Of a DNA stretch of 64,000 nt, positions 36,852 to 45,639 are shown piece by piece. This stretch comes from Nonomuraea harbinensis. GTDB taxonomy: Bacteria > Actinomycetota > Actinomycetes > Streptosporangiales > Streptosporangiaceae. Each line of letters begins with the position of its first letter. The first letter of the stretch is position 1. The notes under the pieces were generated by a model. It made no database searches. It was not told where the DNA came from and saw nothing but the letters and a program-made list of their open reading frames with translations. The stretch covers positions 1 through 64,000 of the forward strand of contig NZ_JAHKRN010000035.1 of assembly GCF_019396385.1 (NCBI RefSeq). The letters are read 5' to 3'. Both the position numbers and the translations under genes were made by a program.

Positions 36852-38137
36852 TCGTGGAACCGCGCCCGGCCTCACCCGCCGACGGGGAGACTGTGCCTCC
36901 TGTGCCCCCTGTGCCCCCTGTGCCCCCTGTGCCCCCCGTGCCCCCCGTGCCCCCCGCGTCCCCCGCGCGCCGGAGCGAGCTCGACTCGATCCGGGTGCTG
37001 GTGGTCGTCGGGCTGGTGTTCTTCCACGCGGCGCTGGTCTTCGACGCCTCGGACGACTTCTATGTACGCAACGCCGAGACCACCGGGGCGTCCATCGTCG
37101 TCTCCGCCCTCGGGGTGGTGTGGGCGATGCCGATCCTCTTCCTCATCGCGGGCTTCGGCGCCTGGCACTCGCTGCGCCGCCGCGGTCCGGCGGGCTTCAC
37201 CGCCGAGCGGCTGCTGCGGCTGGGCGTGCCGCTGGTCTTCGGCACGCTCACGATCGTCCCGGTGCCGCAGTGGCTGCGGCTGCGCGCCGATCCCGGCTAC
37301 CACGAGTCCTACCTGGCCTTCCTGCCGCGCTTCTTCGAGGCCCGGTTCGACCTGGCCGAGTTCCCCTTCGTGCTGCAGGGCGAGCACTTCGAGACCGGGC
37401 ACCTGTGGTTCATGCTGCTGCTGCTCGTGTTCGCCCTCATGCTCGCGGCCGTGGCGCGCTGGTTCCCCGCCGGCCGGGCCCGCGCGGTCGGCGACCGGCT
37501 CGCCGCCGTCGCCGCCGGGCGTCGCGGCGCGCTGCTGGCGGCGGCGGTGCCGGTGTCGCTGCTCAGCGCGCTGGCCGGGCTGGAGCAGGAGTACGCCGGG
37601 TGGAGCCGCTGGGCGTACCTGCTGTTCTTCTGCTACGGCTTCGTGCTCGCGGCCGACGACCGCTTCCGCGCCGCGATCCGCCGCGACGCGCCGCTGGCCG
37701 CCGCCGTCGGCCTGGCGCTGCCCGTGGTCGGCCTGCCCATGTTCCTGCTCGCCGGCGGCGACCCCTTCACCGACCTGACCCCCATGGCCGCCGTCGCGCG
37801 TGCCATGTACGGCGCGGCGGGCTGGTGCCTGCTGGTCGGCATCCTCGGCCTGCTCGACCGCCGCGCCGCCGCCCGGCCCGCCGCCACGCGCCCGCGGGGC
37901 GGGGCCCGCCGCCGGGTCTACGCCTATCTGGCGGCGGGCGTGCTTCCTCTGTACGTGCTGCACCAGCCCATCGTGGTCGCGGTCGCGTACGGGGTGGTCA
38001 GGCTGGACGCGCCGATCGCCGTCAAGTATCCGCTGATCGTGGCCGCGTCCCTGGTCCTCACGGTCGCCGCCTACGACCTCCTGGTACGGCGCACCCGGGT
38101 CACCCGTTTCCTGTTCGGCATGCGCGACGGACGCTGA
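36848..38137 (+). CDS. Acyltransferase family 3 membrane protein
   Basis: A 429-residue multi-pass membrane protein. The N-terminal Arg/His pair (IRVLVVVGLVFFHAALVF) and alternating hydrophobic segments fit the acyltransferase-3 family, which O-acylates sugars, macrolides or cell-surface glycans. GTG 36848 overlaps the kinase stop, so translation is coupled. The cytoplasmic N-terminus has seven VPP repeats. It might acylate the polyketide or a surface polymer; the sequence does not say which. Confidence 0.78.
   Translation: MIVEPRPASPADGETVPPVPPVPPVPPVPPVPPVPPASPARRSELDSIRVLVVVGLVFFHAALVFDASDDFYVRNAETTGASIVVSALGVVWAMPILFLIAGFGAWHSLRRRGPAGFTAERLLRLGVPLVFGTLTIVPVPQWLRLRADPGYHESYLAFLPRFFEARFDLAEFPFVLQGEHFETGHLWFMLLLLVFALMLAAVARWFPAGRARAVGDRLAAVAAGRRGALLAAAVPVSLLSALAGLEQEYAGWSRWAYLLFFCYGFVLAADDRFRAAIRRDAPLAAAVGLALPVVGLPMFLLAGGDPFTDLTPMAAVARAMYGAAGWCLLVGILGLLDRRAAARPAATRPRGGARRRVYAYLAAGVLPLYVLHQPIVVAVAYGVVRLDAPIAVKYPLIVAASLVLTVAAYDLLVRRTRVTRFLFGMRDGR
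36893..36955 (+). repeat. Seven 9-base repeats encoding Val-Pro-Pro
   Basis: Seven perfect or near-perfect GTGCCCCCT-type units in frame at the N-terminus of the acyltransferase. Polyproline coding tracts of this kind can slow ribosomes and vary in length by slippage. Confidence 0.9.
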
Positions 38138-38293
38138 CCCCGATCACCTTTTGTCGGGTGTTCACCTGACACGCCGGCATTCGCGCAGTCCGTAGGCTCT
38201 GCTGCGGTGCGGGGGGTTGACGGCGGAGCGTGTCCGCCGGCCGAGAGACCGTCCGAACCCGCTCAGCCGCTGAACGATTCGCGAGAGGTCCCG

Positions 38294-39904
38294 ATGTCCA
38301 CCCCATACCCGCCCTCCTACGGACAGGGCCCCGGTGCGCAGGGTATGCCCGGTGGGCCTCACGGACACCCCGGCGGTTTCCCGCCGGCCGGAGCAGGGGG
38401 ACCGGGCGGCGGCCCCGGGGGACGGCACGCCGGGCCGGGAGGACCGGGCGGCGCGCCGGGGGGACGGCACGCCGGGCCGGGGGGATGGCACGGGGGACCG
38501 GCCGGGCCGGGCGGGGCCGGTGGGGGGTGGCGGCCTCCGCCGCCCAGAGGGGGCGGGAAGGGCCCGCTGATCGCCGTACTCGCCGGGCTGGCTGTGATCA
38601 TGCTGATCGGCGCGGTGGTCGGCGGCTGGCTGCTCCTCCGTCCAGACGACGGCGGACGGCCACCCGGCGCCTTCGAGCGCGAGGACCGCCTCCCGACCCT
38701 GAAGCGCAAGCCGACGCCGTCGGTCGCGCCGGTGAAGCTGCGGGCGATCACCGGCGATCAGCTCTGCGCGGCCGTGCCGGACGCCTTCCGCAAGAGCCTG
38801 GTCACCGACGGCAGGTACGGCGGGAAGGACGCGTCCACCGGGGCGGCCACCGAGAGCGAGAAGCGGGCGGCCTGCTCGTGGAGCGACAACAAGATGGACG
38901 TCGGCGGCGGCGTCCTCGGCCACCGCAGCCTGAGCATCTCGGTGGAAGCCCGGAGCGGCGAGCGTGAGAACGCCGTCGAGCGGGCCAAGCGCCGGTTCGC
39001 CGACGACAAGAAGGCGCACGAGCGGCGGGTCAACGTCCGGGACGGCAAGCGGGTCGACGGCAGGACGTCCGGCTCCGCGTTCGGCGAGCTCACGCAGTTG
39101 CAGTACGGCGACGAGTCGTACAGCCAGAGTTCGATCGGCCACAGTGGGCTCAAGGCCGCCGTCCACATCCGGCAGGGTCCCTGGCTGATCAAGGTCGAGT
39201 ACGGCGGCAGCAACAGGAGCGGCGCCAAGTACCCCACGGGCGACGAGGTGCGGGCCGCGGCGAACAAGGTCGCCGAGCACGTCACCGCCGAGATGGCCAA
39301 GGACGCCGGCAAGGTGAGGATCGACGGGCCGTGCGGGATCCTCACGGTCAAGAACGTCGAGTCGGCGTTCTTCCCCGCGGTCTCAGGACCGTCCGTCGGC
39401 ACCAACGACGGCAGGATCAAGCAGACGGCCTGCACCTGGAACATCCGCGAGCAGGTCAAGCACGAGCCGGGTCAGGAGTTCACCGCCCGTGGCGGCGAGC
39501 TGACCGCCCGCGTGGTCGACTGGGGCGGCGGTGACACCGGATCGGCCTTCCAGTTCGACCGCGACGCCAAGAAGTACGACCGCTACCGAGCCCAGGGCGG
39601 CATCGGCAACGAGGTGACCCACACGACCTTCGAGGCCCGCGAGGAGATCTCCGGCCTCGGCGAGAAGGCGTTCGCCGTGGAGTCGGCCACCACCAGGCCG
39701 AAGGAGCCGGACCGCAAGCCCACGCGGGAAATCCTGGTCAAGGTGCTGTCCGGCGAGAAGACGATCGAGTTCACCTTCAGGGGTACGACGACCGGCGGGG
39801 GCGTCGTCGAGGCCCCGGGCTACCAGGAGCCGGTCTTCGACCCGGCCGCCGCGCGCAAGGCCGTGATGGAGGTGGCCAAGCCTTTCGTCGACGGCGTGAA
39901 GTGA
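38294..39904 (+). CDS. Gly/Pro-rich single-pass membrane protein of unknown function
   Basis: A 536-residue protein. Residues ~1-95 are Gly/Pro/His-rich with repeated GGPGG-x-PGGRHAGP units (about 42 bases each), then one transmembrane helix (LIAVLAGLAVIMLIGAVVGG) and a large outer domain. The outer part has two similar halves, each with a C-x(n)-C-x-W pattern (AACSWSDN and TACTWNIR), resembling DUF3558-like secreted domains; that assignment is tentative. ATG 38294 has GAGAGG five bases upstream. A 156-base spacer precedes it, so it is probably a separate unit from the acyltransferase gene. Confidence 0.7.
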   Translation: MSTPYPPSYGQGPGAQGMPGGPHGHPGGFPPAGAGGPGGGPGGRHAGPGGPGGAPGGRHAGPGGWHGGPAGPGGAGGGWRPPPPRGGGKGPLIAVLAGLAVIMLIGAVVGGWLLLRPDDGGRPPGAFEREDRLPTLKRKPTPSVAPVKLRAITGDQLCAAVPDAFRKSLVTDGRYGGKDASTGAATESEKRAACSWSDNKMDVGGGVLGHRSLSISVEARSGERENAVERAKRRFADDKKAHERRVNVRDGKRVDGRTSGSAFGELTQLQYGDESYSQSSIGHSGLKAAVHIRQGPWLIKVEYGGSNRSGAKYPTGDEVRAAANKVAEHVTAEMAKDAGKVRIDGPCGILTVKNVESAFFPAVSGPSVGTNDGRIKQTACTWNIREQVKHEPGQEFTARGGELTARVVDWGGGDTGSAFQFDRDAKKYDRYRAQGGIGNEVTHTTFEAREEISGLGEKAFAVESATTRPKEPDRKPTREILVKVLSGEKTIEFTFRGTTTGGGVVEAPGYQEPVFDPAAARKAVMEVAKPFVDGVK

Positions 39905-40016
39905 CCGCCGGCGCGGGCCGTGCCGGTTGCGCGCTGGATAGGCGCCGCGATCCGTGGCCCGGTCAGGGCTCCGGCCATGAGGCCGTACCCGCCCGCGGCG
40001 GACTGTCGGGCACGCG

Positions 40017-40634
40017 TCACGGCCAGTAAAGGGCGGAGCGCCGGGCGGCGGAGACGACGGTGGCGCCGTCGAGTTCGGTGAAGGTCAGGCCGATGCCGCC
40101 GAGCGGCCATTCGACGGCGAACTCGAAGGGCTCGGCCGGGGGCAGCGGCCACAGCCACAGGGCCATGGAGTTGCCGGCGAGGTCATGCCCGCCGCGCATG
40201 GCGCCGCCGACGGGGAGCCAGGAGAGCAGGGGGCCGGCGGGCGGGCCCTGTCCGGGCAGGATGTGCCCGTTCGCCTCGATGGTGGTGGCCTTGGCGCCGC
40301 CGGGGTAGCGGACGCCGAACCGCAGCAGCCGGTCGGGCAGCCGGTCGCCCGCCGACCTGATGCGGGCGAAGGGGTAGAGGGACATCTGGAGGTCCCAGAA
40401 GGCCTCGGGGGAGAGGCCGGCCTGCCGCAGCACCACCTCGACGTTCAGCAGGCAGCCGGTGGAGAACGCGCGGATCGTCGAGAGCGCGACGGCGACGTTC
40501 GGGCCGCGGGCGAGCACCCGGTCGGCCGTCGTCGCGGCGCCCAGCTCCGTCCCGGGCGGCGCGGACCAGGCGGGGAGTGCCGGACGCGGCGGGCTCGTCA
40601 GCTCCTCCCGCGCCGGTGGCGGCTCGAAGAACAT
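40017..40634 (-). CDS. Hypothetical protein
   Basis: A 205-residue protein not recognised. It is soluble in appearance, with blocks such as YPFARIRSAGDRLPDRLLRFGVRYPGG and WPLGGIGLTFTELDG. ATG 40634 is the only plausible start, with AGGAG directly in front of it, which is unusually close. It is divergent from the metallo-beta-lactamase-fold gene and shares with it a region holding a large palindrome, so it is probably under the same TetR control. Confidence 0.65.
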   Translation of the reverse strand: MFFEPPPAREELTSPPRPALPAWSAPPGTELGAATTADRVLARGPNVAVALSTIRAFSTGCLLNVEVVLRQAGLSPEAFWDLQMSLYPFARIRSAGDRLPDRLLRFGVRYPGGAKATTIEANGHILPGQGPPAGPLLSWLPVGGAMRGGHDLAGNSMALWLWPLPPAEPFEFAVEWPLGGIGLTFTELDGATVVSAARRSALYWP

Positions 40635-40668
40635 CTCCTGATCGTACGCGCCGGGCCGAGAAAGGCCT

Positions 40669-40702
40669 AATATGTAAACGCAGTCGTTTGCGTATACATA
40701 TT
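40669..40702. promoter_or_regulatory. Large palindromic operator, probable TetR site
   Basis: The 34-base element reads AATATGTA.ACGCA....TGCGT.TACATATT, with arms matching except at a few central positions. It lies between the divergent genes at 40634 and 40714, 12 bases before the latter's ATG. The TetR gene ends the rightward operon, so autoregulation through this site is likely. Confidence 0.75.
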
Positions 40703-40713
40703 GGAGGGTTCCG

Positions 40714-42204
40714 ATGAAGACGCTGGGCAAGATCGCGCTCGCGGTGCTCGGGCTGCTCGTGGCCGCCGTGTGGCTGGTCATCCTGCGGCTGAAGGACGTG
40801 CCGCCGGTCGCGCTCGTCACGTACGGGGCCGTGCTCGTCGCGTTCCTCGGCGGCGTGCTGTGGCCGGGGCGGCTCGGGCGGCGGCGGGCGCTGCTGTTCC
40901 TCGGCGTCCCGGCGGGGCTGGGCACGCTGGCCCTGTACTTCGCGGTCGTGTTCTACGTCACCGACGCGCCGGTGCTGCTCGGAGCCGTGGCCGTGGCGTG
41001 CCTGCTGGCGGCGCTCGCGGGCGCGGTCCGGCGCGGGCGCGGCGGGGCGGGGCCGTCGAGGCGCGCCCTGCTGACGGGCGGGGCCGGGATCCTGCTGGGC
41101 GCGCTGGCCGGGCTGTCCACCGGCCCGGTCGCCCGCCACCGGAGCGAGATCGAGGCCAGGTGGCGGCGCGAGACGCAGGCGGCGCTGCGCGCGCCCGGGG
41201 CGCGGCGGCCCGTCGCCGACGGCCGGGTGCGGGTGTTCCCGCTGCACGTCGGCGACACGGTCGTGCCGTACGGCCAGTTCTACGGCGGGCTCGACGGGTG
41301 GGAGGGGCTTCCCGGTTACGTCCGCACGCTGGTGGACAAGGCGCAGATCACGGTGCCGGTCCACGCGTACCTGATCGATCACCCGCGACACGGGCTGATG
41401 CTGGTCGACACGGGCGTCAACGGGGCGCAGGCCCACGATCATGACGGGTACTATCGGCACAACCTCGCCTCGCGCCTGCTGACCGAGCGGAACGAATACC
41501 AGCTGACCCCCGAGCAGGACCTGCGGGTGCGGGTGGCCCGCCTCGGCTACGACCTCAAGGACGTCACCACCGTGTTCCTCACCCACGTGCACGAGGACCA
41601 CGCCGGCGGTCTCCGTCACCTGGCGCACGCCCGCGTCGTGCTGGACCGCCGCGACTGGGAGCAGGGCACGCTCTACGCGCACACGTTCGGGGAGGTCCGG
41701 GACGCCCTGGTGTTCCCCGCGTACGGGTCCGGGCCCTTCCACGCCTTCCCCGAGAGCCACGACCACTTCGGCGACGGCAGCGTCGTCCTGCTGCCCACGC
41801 CCGGCCACTCGCCCGGCCACCTGTGCGTGGCGCTGCGCATGGACGGCGGCACCGCGCTGTTCCTGGGCGACACCCTCTACACGCTGCCGCACCTGGCGGT
41901 CGGCCAGGTGCGGCAGATGACGGTCGGCGGGCAGGCCACCGCCGACCAGCTGGAGGCCGCCGAGCGGGTGCGGCGCACGCTGGCCGCCGACCCCGCCATG
42001 GCGCCGCTGTTCGCGCACGACAACACGGCCTACCAGACTGAAGCGGTCGCCACGGCCTTCCGCGAAGGGCTGCCGGAAGCGGACGGGTTCCGGCGGCTGC
42101 GCGACCACCTCGGCGGCGTGCTCACCGCCGACTGGCGGCTGCGGCCGGGGCACGCCCCGGCCTTCGCGCCGGGCGAGGGCGTCGGGCGGGTGGAGTTCCG
42201 GTGA
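40714..42204 (+). CDS. Membrane-anchored metallo-beta-lactamase-fold hydrolase
   Basis: A 496-residue protein. Residues ~1-145 hold four or five hydrophobic segments, followed by a metallo-hydrolase domain with THVHEDHAGGL (HxHxDH), PTPGHSPGH, FLGDTLYT and FAHDN, the full set of zinc ligands. The domain resembles quorum-quenching lactonases and related esterases. The active site probably faces outward or sits at the membrane. A GGAGGG ribosome site precedes ATG 40714, and the stop overlaps the TetR start as GTGA. The substrate is unknown. Confidence 0.85.
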   Translation: MKTLGKIALAVLGLLVAAVWLVILRLKDVPPVALVTYGAVLVAFLGGVLWPGRLGRRRALLFLGVPAGLGTLALYFAVVFYVTDAPVLLGAVAVACLLAALAGAVRRGRGGAGPSRRALLTGGAGILLGALAGLSTGPVARHRSEIEARWRRETQAALRAPGARRPVADGRVRVFPLHVGDTVVPYGQFYGGLDGWEGLPGYVRTLVDKAQITVPVHAYLIDHPRHGLMLVDTGVNGAQAHDHDGYYRHNLASRLLTERNEYQLTPEQDLRVRVARLGYDLKDVTTVFLTHVHEDHAGGLRHLAHARVVLDRRDWEQGTLYAHTFGEVRDALVFPAYGSGPFHAFPESHDHFGDGSVVLLPTPGHSPGHLCVALRMDGGTALFLGDTLYTLPHLAVGQVRQMTVGGQATADQLEAAERVRRTLAADPAMAPLFAHDNTAYQTEAVATAFREGLPEADGFRRLRDHLGGVLTADWRLRPGHAPAFAPGEGVGRVEFR

Positions 42205-42800
42205 CGGGCGGCGGGCGTCCCCGCGGCAGGCCGCGCGACCCGGGGGCCGACGACCTGATCATGAAGGCGGCGCTGGAGCTGTTCGCCGAGCGCGGCCTGG
42301 AGGGCGCGAACTTCGAGCAGATCGCCAAGCGCGCCGGCGTGGCCAAGGTGACCGTCTACCGGCGCTGGTCGTCCAAGGAGGAACTGCTCGTCCAGGCGAT
42401 CGAACGGGCCCGCACGGTCGCGCCCGAGGAGGAGATCTGGGCCGGCGCCGACGTCCCCGAGCAGGACGGGCGGCTGATGGACTCGTGGGCGACCACGTTC
42501 GGCGACGCCCGCTTCCGCGCCGTGCTGGCCCAGCTCATCGGGTCGAGCGTGACCCATCCTTCGCTGCTGGAGACGTACCGCGAGACCTACATCGAGCCGC
42601 GGCGGCGGCTCGTCCTGGAGACGCTGGAGCGCGCCCGGCGCGACGGGCGGCTGGCCGCCGGCGCCGACGTGGAGGCGGCCGTCGACATGGTGGTGGGCGC
42701 GGCCATGTACCGCATGCTCGTCGGCCCCCGCGACGACGACACCCGCCGCTACCTGGAGCGCGTCATCCGCCAGGCCGGCCTGTCGCCCGGGGATCAGTAG
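42201..42800 (+). CDS. TetR family regulator
   Basis: A 199-residue protein with an N-terminal helix-turn-helix (FEQIAKRAGVAKVTVYRRW) and a TetR_C-like ligand domain. GTG 42201 overlaps the hydrolase stop. It probably binds the palindrome at 40669-40702 and represses both divergent genes until a ligand, perhaps a hydrolase substrate, is present. The 3' end overlaps the convergent DUF4236 gene by seven bases. Confidence 0.9.
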   Translation: MTGGGRPRGRPRDPGADDLIMKAALELFAERGLEGANFEQIAKRAGVAKVTVYRRWSSKEELLVQAIERARTVAPEEEIWAGADVPEQDGRLMDSWATTFGDARFRAVLAQLIGSSVTHPSLLETYRETYIEPRRRLVLETLERARRDGRLAAGADVEAAVDMVVGAAMYRMLVGPRDDDTRRYLERVIRQAGLSPGDQ

Positions 42801-42988
42801 CGGCGGCGCCCGCCGAACGTCTTTCCGAGACGGAAGCCGCCCGGCAGGCGGAGGGTGACGTGACGGCGGCCGTCCGGCGAGGTGGACACGCGGATGCGGC
42901 GGTTGCCGACGCTGTGCCCGACGCCGCGCCGCGACAGGTTCACCCGGAAGGGTCCCACCTTGATCGACTTACGGTAGTGCCAGCCCAT
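42794..42988 (-). CDS. DUF4236 family small protein
   Basis: A 64-residue basic protein starting MGWHYRKSIKVGPFRVNLS with SRRGVGHSVG following, which matches the N-terminal DUF4236 pattern. Function unknown. An AGGAG-type ribosome site precedes the start. Confidence 0.8.
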   Translation of the reverse strand: MGWHYRKSIKVGPFRVNLSRRGVGHSVGNRRIRVSTSPDGRRHVTLRLPGGFRLGKTFGGRRRY

Positions 42989-43052
42989 GTCTCTCCTCCG
43001 GCTCCGGATCGTCTATCGGGAAGAACGACCGGGGAGCCGGTGAGGGTTCCCG

Positions 43053-44882
43053 TCAGTCGGCCACCGGGAGCCAGACGCGCATGGTGGCGGGGCCGCGGTT
43101 GCCCCAGCGGTGGTACGGGATCAGCCGCAGCGTCGCCGCCGGGCCGCCGTTCCATCCGTGGGGGCGGTCGCGGTACGGCCACGGCCCCGCCGGGGAGGCG
43201 CCGAGCACCGCCTCGGTCTCCAGCTCGACCACCTCGCCGCGGGCGTGCTCGGACAGCGGGGCGCCCGGCCGGACGGCCACCTCGGCGAGCGGCGGCTCGT
43301 CCCCGACGGACTCGGCGCAGTACACCAGCGGCCCCCGTTCGACGGTGACGCAGCCGCGCAGGGCGTCGATCCGCCGGTCGGGGTAGGTCCAGCGGGGTTC
43401 CATCGGCAGCTCCAGCACGAGCGCGTCACCGGCCCGCCACTCCCTCTCCACGTCCGCGTACCCGGGCGCGACCGCGCGGGTCTCCCGGGTGTCCGGGGAG
43501 GCGGCGGCCTCCTGGTACGCGAGCGTCGCCGAGGAAGCCCAGGCCGGGACGCGCAGCGAGATCCGGCCCGCCCCGCCCTCCAGCACCCGTACGGTCACCG
43601 TGCCGTCCCACGGATAGCCGGTCTCCACCCGCAGCCGCAGGTCACCGTGGCTGATCTCGCCCGGCGTGTACTGGTGGATCCGCACCCCGTCCGCGCCGGA
43701 CGTCGCCAGGTAGGCGGGCAGCGAGGCCAGCGTGCGGGCGACGTTGTTGGGGCAGCAGGACACGTCGAACCAGGGAGAGCGCAGCCCGCCCTCGGCGGCG
43801 TGGTTGACGCCGTCGTGCGGCACCGCGGGCACCCGCACCTGCAGGGGGTTGGCGTAGAAGAACGACCGGCCGTCCAGCGCGACGCCGGTGGCGAGCATGT
43901 TGTACAGCGTCCGCTCGGTCAGGTCGGCGTAGCGGACGTCGCCGGTGGCCAGCAGCAGCCGGTGCGCCAGCATGATCGAGGCGATGCTCGCGCAGGTCTC
44001 GTTGTAGGCCCGGTCCGGCGGCAGCTCGTAGTCCTCGCCGAACGACTCGTCCTGGTGCCGCGACCCCATGCCGCCGGTCAGGTGGGTGCGGCGGGCGACC
44101 GTACGCTCCCACTGCGCCTCGACGGCCTTCAGCAACTCCTCGTCGCCGGTCTCGACGGCCACGTCCACCACGCCCGAGGCCAGGTAGAGCGCCCGCACGA
44201 CGTGCCCGCGGAACACCTGCGCCTGCCGGACCGGCACGTCGTCCTGGAAGTAGCCGCGGCCGAACGGGATGTCGGCGAGCGCGGGCAGGCCGCGCCGCTC
44301 CACGAAGCGCCGGGCCATCTCCAGGTAGCGCTCGACCCCGGTCACCCGGTAGAGCTCGACGAGCGCCATCTCGATCACGGGGTGCCCGCAGGTCTCCGTG
44401 CCCTCCATGAACCGGCGGCAGACGTGGTCGGCGGCCCGCGTCGCCACCCGCGTCAGCCGGTCCTCGCCGTGCATGCGCAGCCGGGCGACGCCGGCCTGGA
44501 TGAGGTGGCCGTAGCAGTAGAGCTCGTGGCCCCACTCCAGATCGGTGTAGCGGCTGCCCGACCAGCGGGTGTTGATGTAGCCGTCGCCTTCCTGGACCCT
44601 GGCCACGGTCTCGGCCAGCTCGGGCAGGTCCGGATGGTCCGCCCAGGCCATGGCCTCCAGCAGCTTGTAGATCTCCGAGTCGCTGAACTCCCGGCCCCGC
44701 CGCGGGCCTTCGCCGCGGAAGTTGCCGATCCAGCCTTCGCGTTCCTCCCACTCCCTGCAGTGCGCGATGGTGACCTCGCGGTTGAGCGCCACCCGGTCGC
44801 CCCAGAAACCGGGCGAGATCCGTACCGCGTCGAGGCCGAGGGGAGACAGCACGCCCGAGGAGGGCAGGACAGGGTTAGCCAC
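43053..44882 (-). CDS. GH127 beta-L-arabinofuranosidase
   Basis: A 609-residue protein with no signal peptide, so cytoplasmic. Blocks HPVIEMALVELYR, NETCASIASIMLAHR and SCCPNNVARTLASL are those of GH127. Glu295, Cys297, Cys376 and Cys377 match the zinc-binding Glu/Cys/Cys/Cys set that includes the Cys nucleophile in HypBA1, with nearly the same spacing. It should release L-arabinofuranose from imported beta-linked arabino-oligosaccharides. Start GTG 44882 overlaps the permease stop by eight bases; it is the last gene of a four-gene importer operon. Confidence 0.93.
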   Translation of the reverse strand: MANPVLPSSGVLSPLGLDAVRISPGFWGDRVALNREVTIAHCREWEEREGWIGNFRGEGPRRGREFSDSEIYKLLEAMAWADHPDLPELAETVARVQEGDGYINTRWSGSRYTDLEWGHELYCYGHLIQAGVARLRMHGEDRLTRVATRAADHVCRRFMEGTETCGHPVIEMALVELYRVTGVERYLEMARRFVERRGLPALADIPFGRGYFQDDVPVRQAQVFRGHVVRALYLASGVVDVAVETGDEELLKAVEAQWERTVARRTHLTGGMGSRHQDESFGEDYELPPDRAYNETCASIASIMLAHRLLLATGDVRYADLTERTLYNMLATGVALDGRSFFYANPLQVRVPAVPHDGVNHAAEGGLRSPWFDVSCCPNNVARTLASLPAYLATSGADGVRIHQYTPGEISHGDLRLRVETGYPWDGTVTVRVLEGGAGRISLRVPAWASSATLAYQEAAASPDTRETRAVAPGYADVEREWRAGDALVLELPMEPRWTYPDRRIDALRGCVTVERGPLVYCAESVGDEPPLAEVAVRPGAPLSEHARGEVVELETEAVLGASPAGPWPYRDRPHGWNGGPAATLRLIPYHRWGNRGPATMRVWLPVAD

Positions 44883-45639
44883 GCAGAGCTCCTGACATGA
44901 ATCCGCGCACGTAGTGGCGCTGCAGCACGATGAACAGGATGAGACAGGGGACGGCCATGACCATGACGCCGGCCTGGAGCATGCCGTAGTCGATCGCGCC
45001 CATGGTGCGCGAGGTCATGCTGACCACGGCCACCGGCAGGGTGAACGAGGCGCCGTCGTTGAGCAGGATGAGCGGCGCGAAGAAGTCGTTCCACGAGGCG
45101 AGGAACGCGAACAGGCCCACGGTGATCAGCGCCGGCCGCACGGCGTGCAGCAGGATCCTGGTGAACGCCAGGAACGTGCCGCACCCGTCCACCAGCGCCG
45201 CCTCCTCCAACTCGCGCGGGATCGCCTCGAACGCGTTGCGCATCATGAACAGCGCGAACGGGAGCTGGAACATGACGAACACCAGCGAGAGCCCGACCAG
45301 CGAGTTCTGCAGCCCGAGATAGCCGAGCAGCACGTACAGCGGGATGAGGATCGTCGCGTACGGCACCATGAGGATGGCCAGCGTGGCCAGGAACAGGAGG
45401 TTCTTGCCGGGGAAGTCGAAGCGGGCGAAGGCGTAGCCGCCCAGCGCCGACACGACCAGCGTGCCGCCGACGGTCATGACGGCGACGAGCACGCTGTTGG
45501 CGGCGTAGGTGCCGACGCCCTCGCCGTAGGCGGCCATCTCGACGTAGTTGGACGGTTCCTCCAGCGAGGCGTAGCCGCTCCACAGCAGCGGGAACAGGAA
45601 CAGCACCGCCAGCGCCGACAAGGTCGTGTAGTACCTCAT
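44875..45639 (-). CDS. CUT1 carbohydrate ABC permease (MalG-like)
   Basis: A 254-residue inner-membrane permease with about six helices and the coupling loop IPRELEEAALVDGCGTFLAFTRI. ATG 45639 overlaps the stop of the MalF-like gene by four bases. With its partner permease and the binding lipoprotein it forms an oligosaccharide importer; the ATPase is not encoded here and is probably a shared MsiK-type subunit elsewhere. Confidence 0.93.
   Translation of the reverse strand: MRYYTTLSALAVLFLFPLLWSGYASLEEPSNYVEMAAYGEGVGTYAANSVLVAVMTVGGTLVVSALGGYAFARFDFPGKNLLFLATLAILMVPYATILIPLYVLLGYLGLQNSLVGLSLVFVMFQLPFALFMMRNAFEAIPRELEEAALVDGCGTFLAFTRILLHAVRPALITVGLFAFLASWNDFFAPLILLNDGASFTLPVAVVSMTSRTMGAIDYGMLQAGVMVMAVPCLILFIVLQRHYVRGFMSGALRG

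Noticed and set aside
39905..40016. Possible terminator between the Gly-rich protein and the convergent unknown gene
   Set aside because: Only short, scattered GC-rich complementarity was seen, with no convincing stem.
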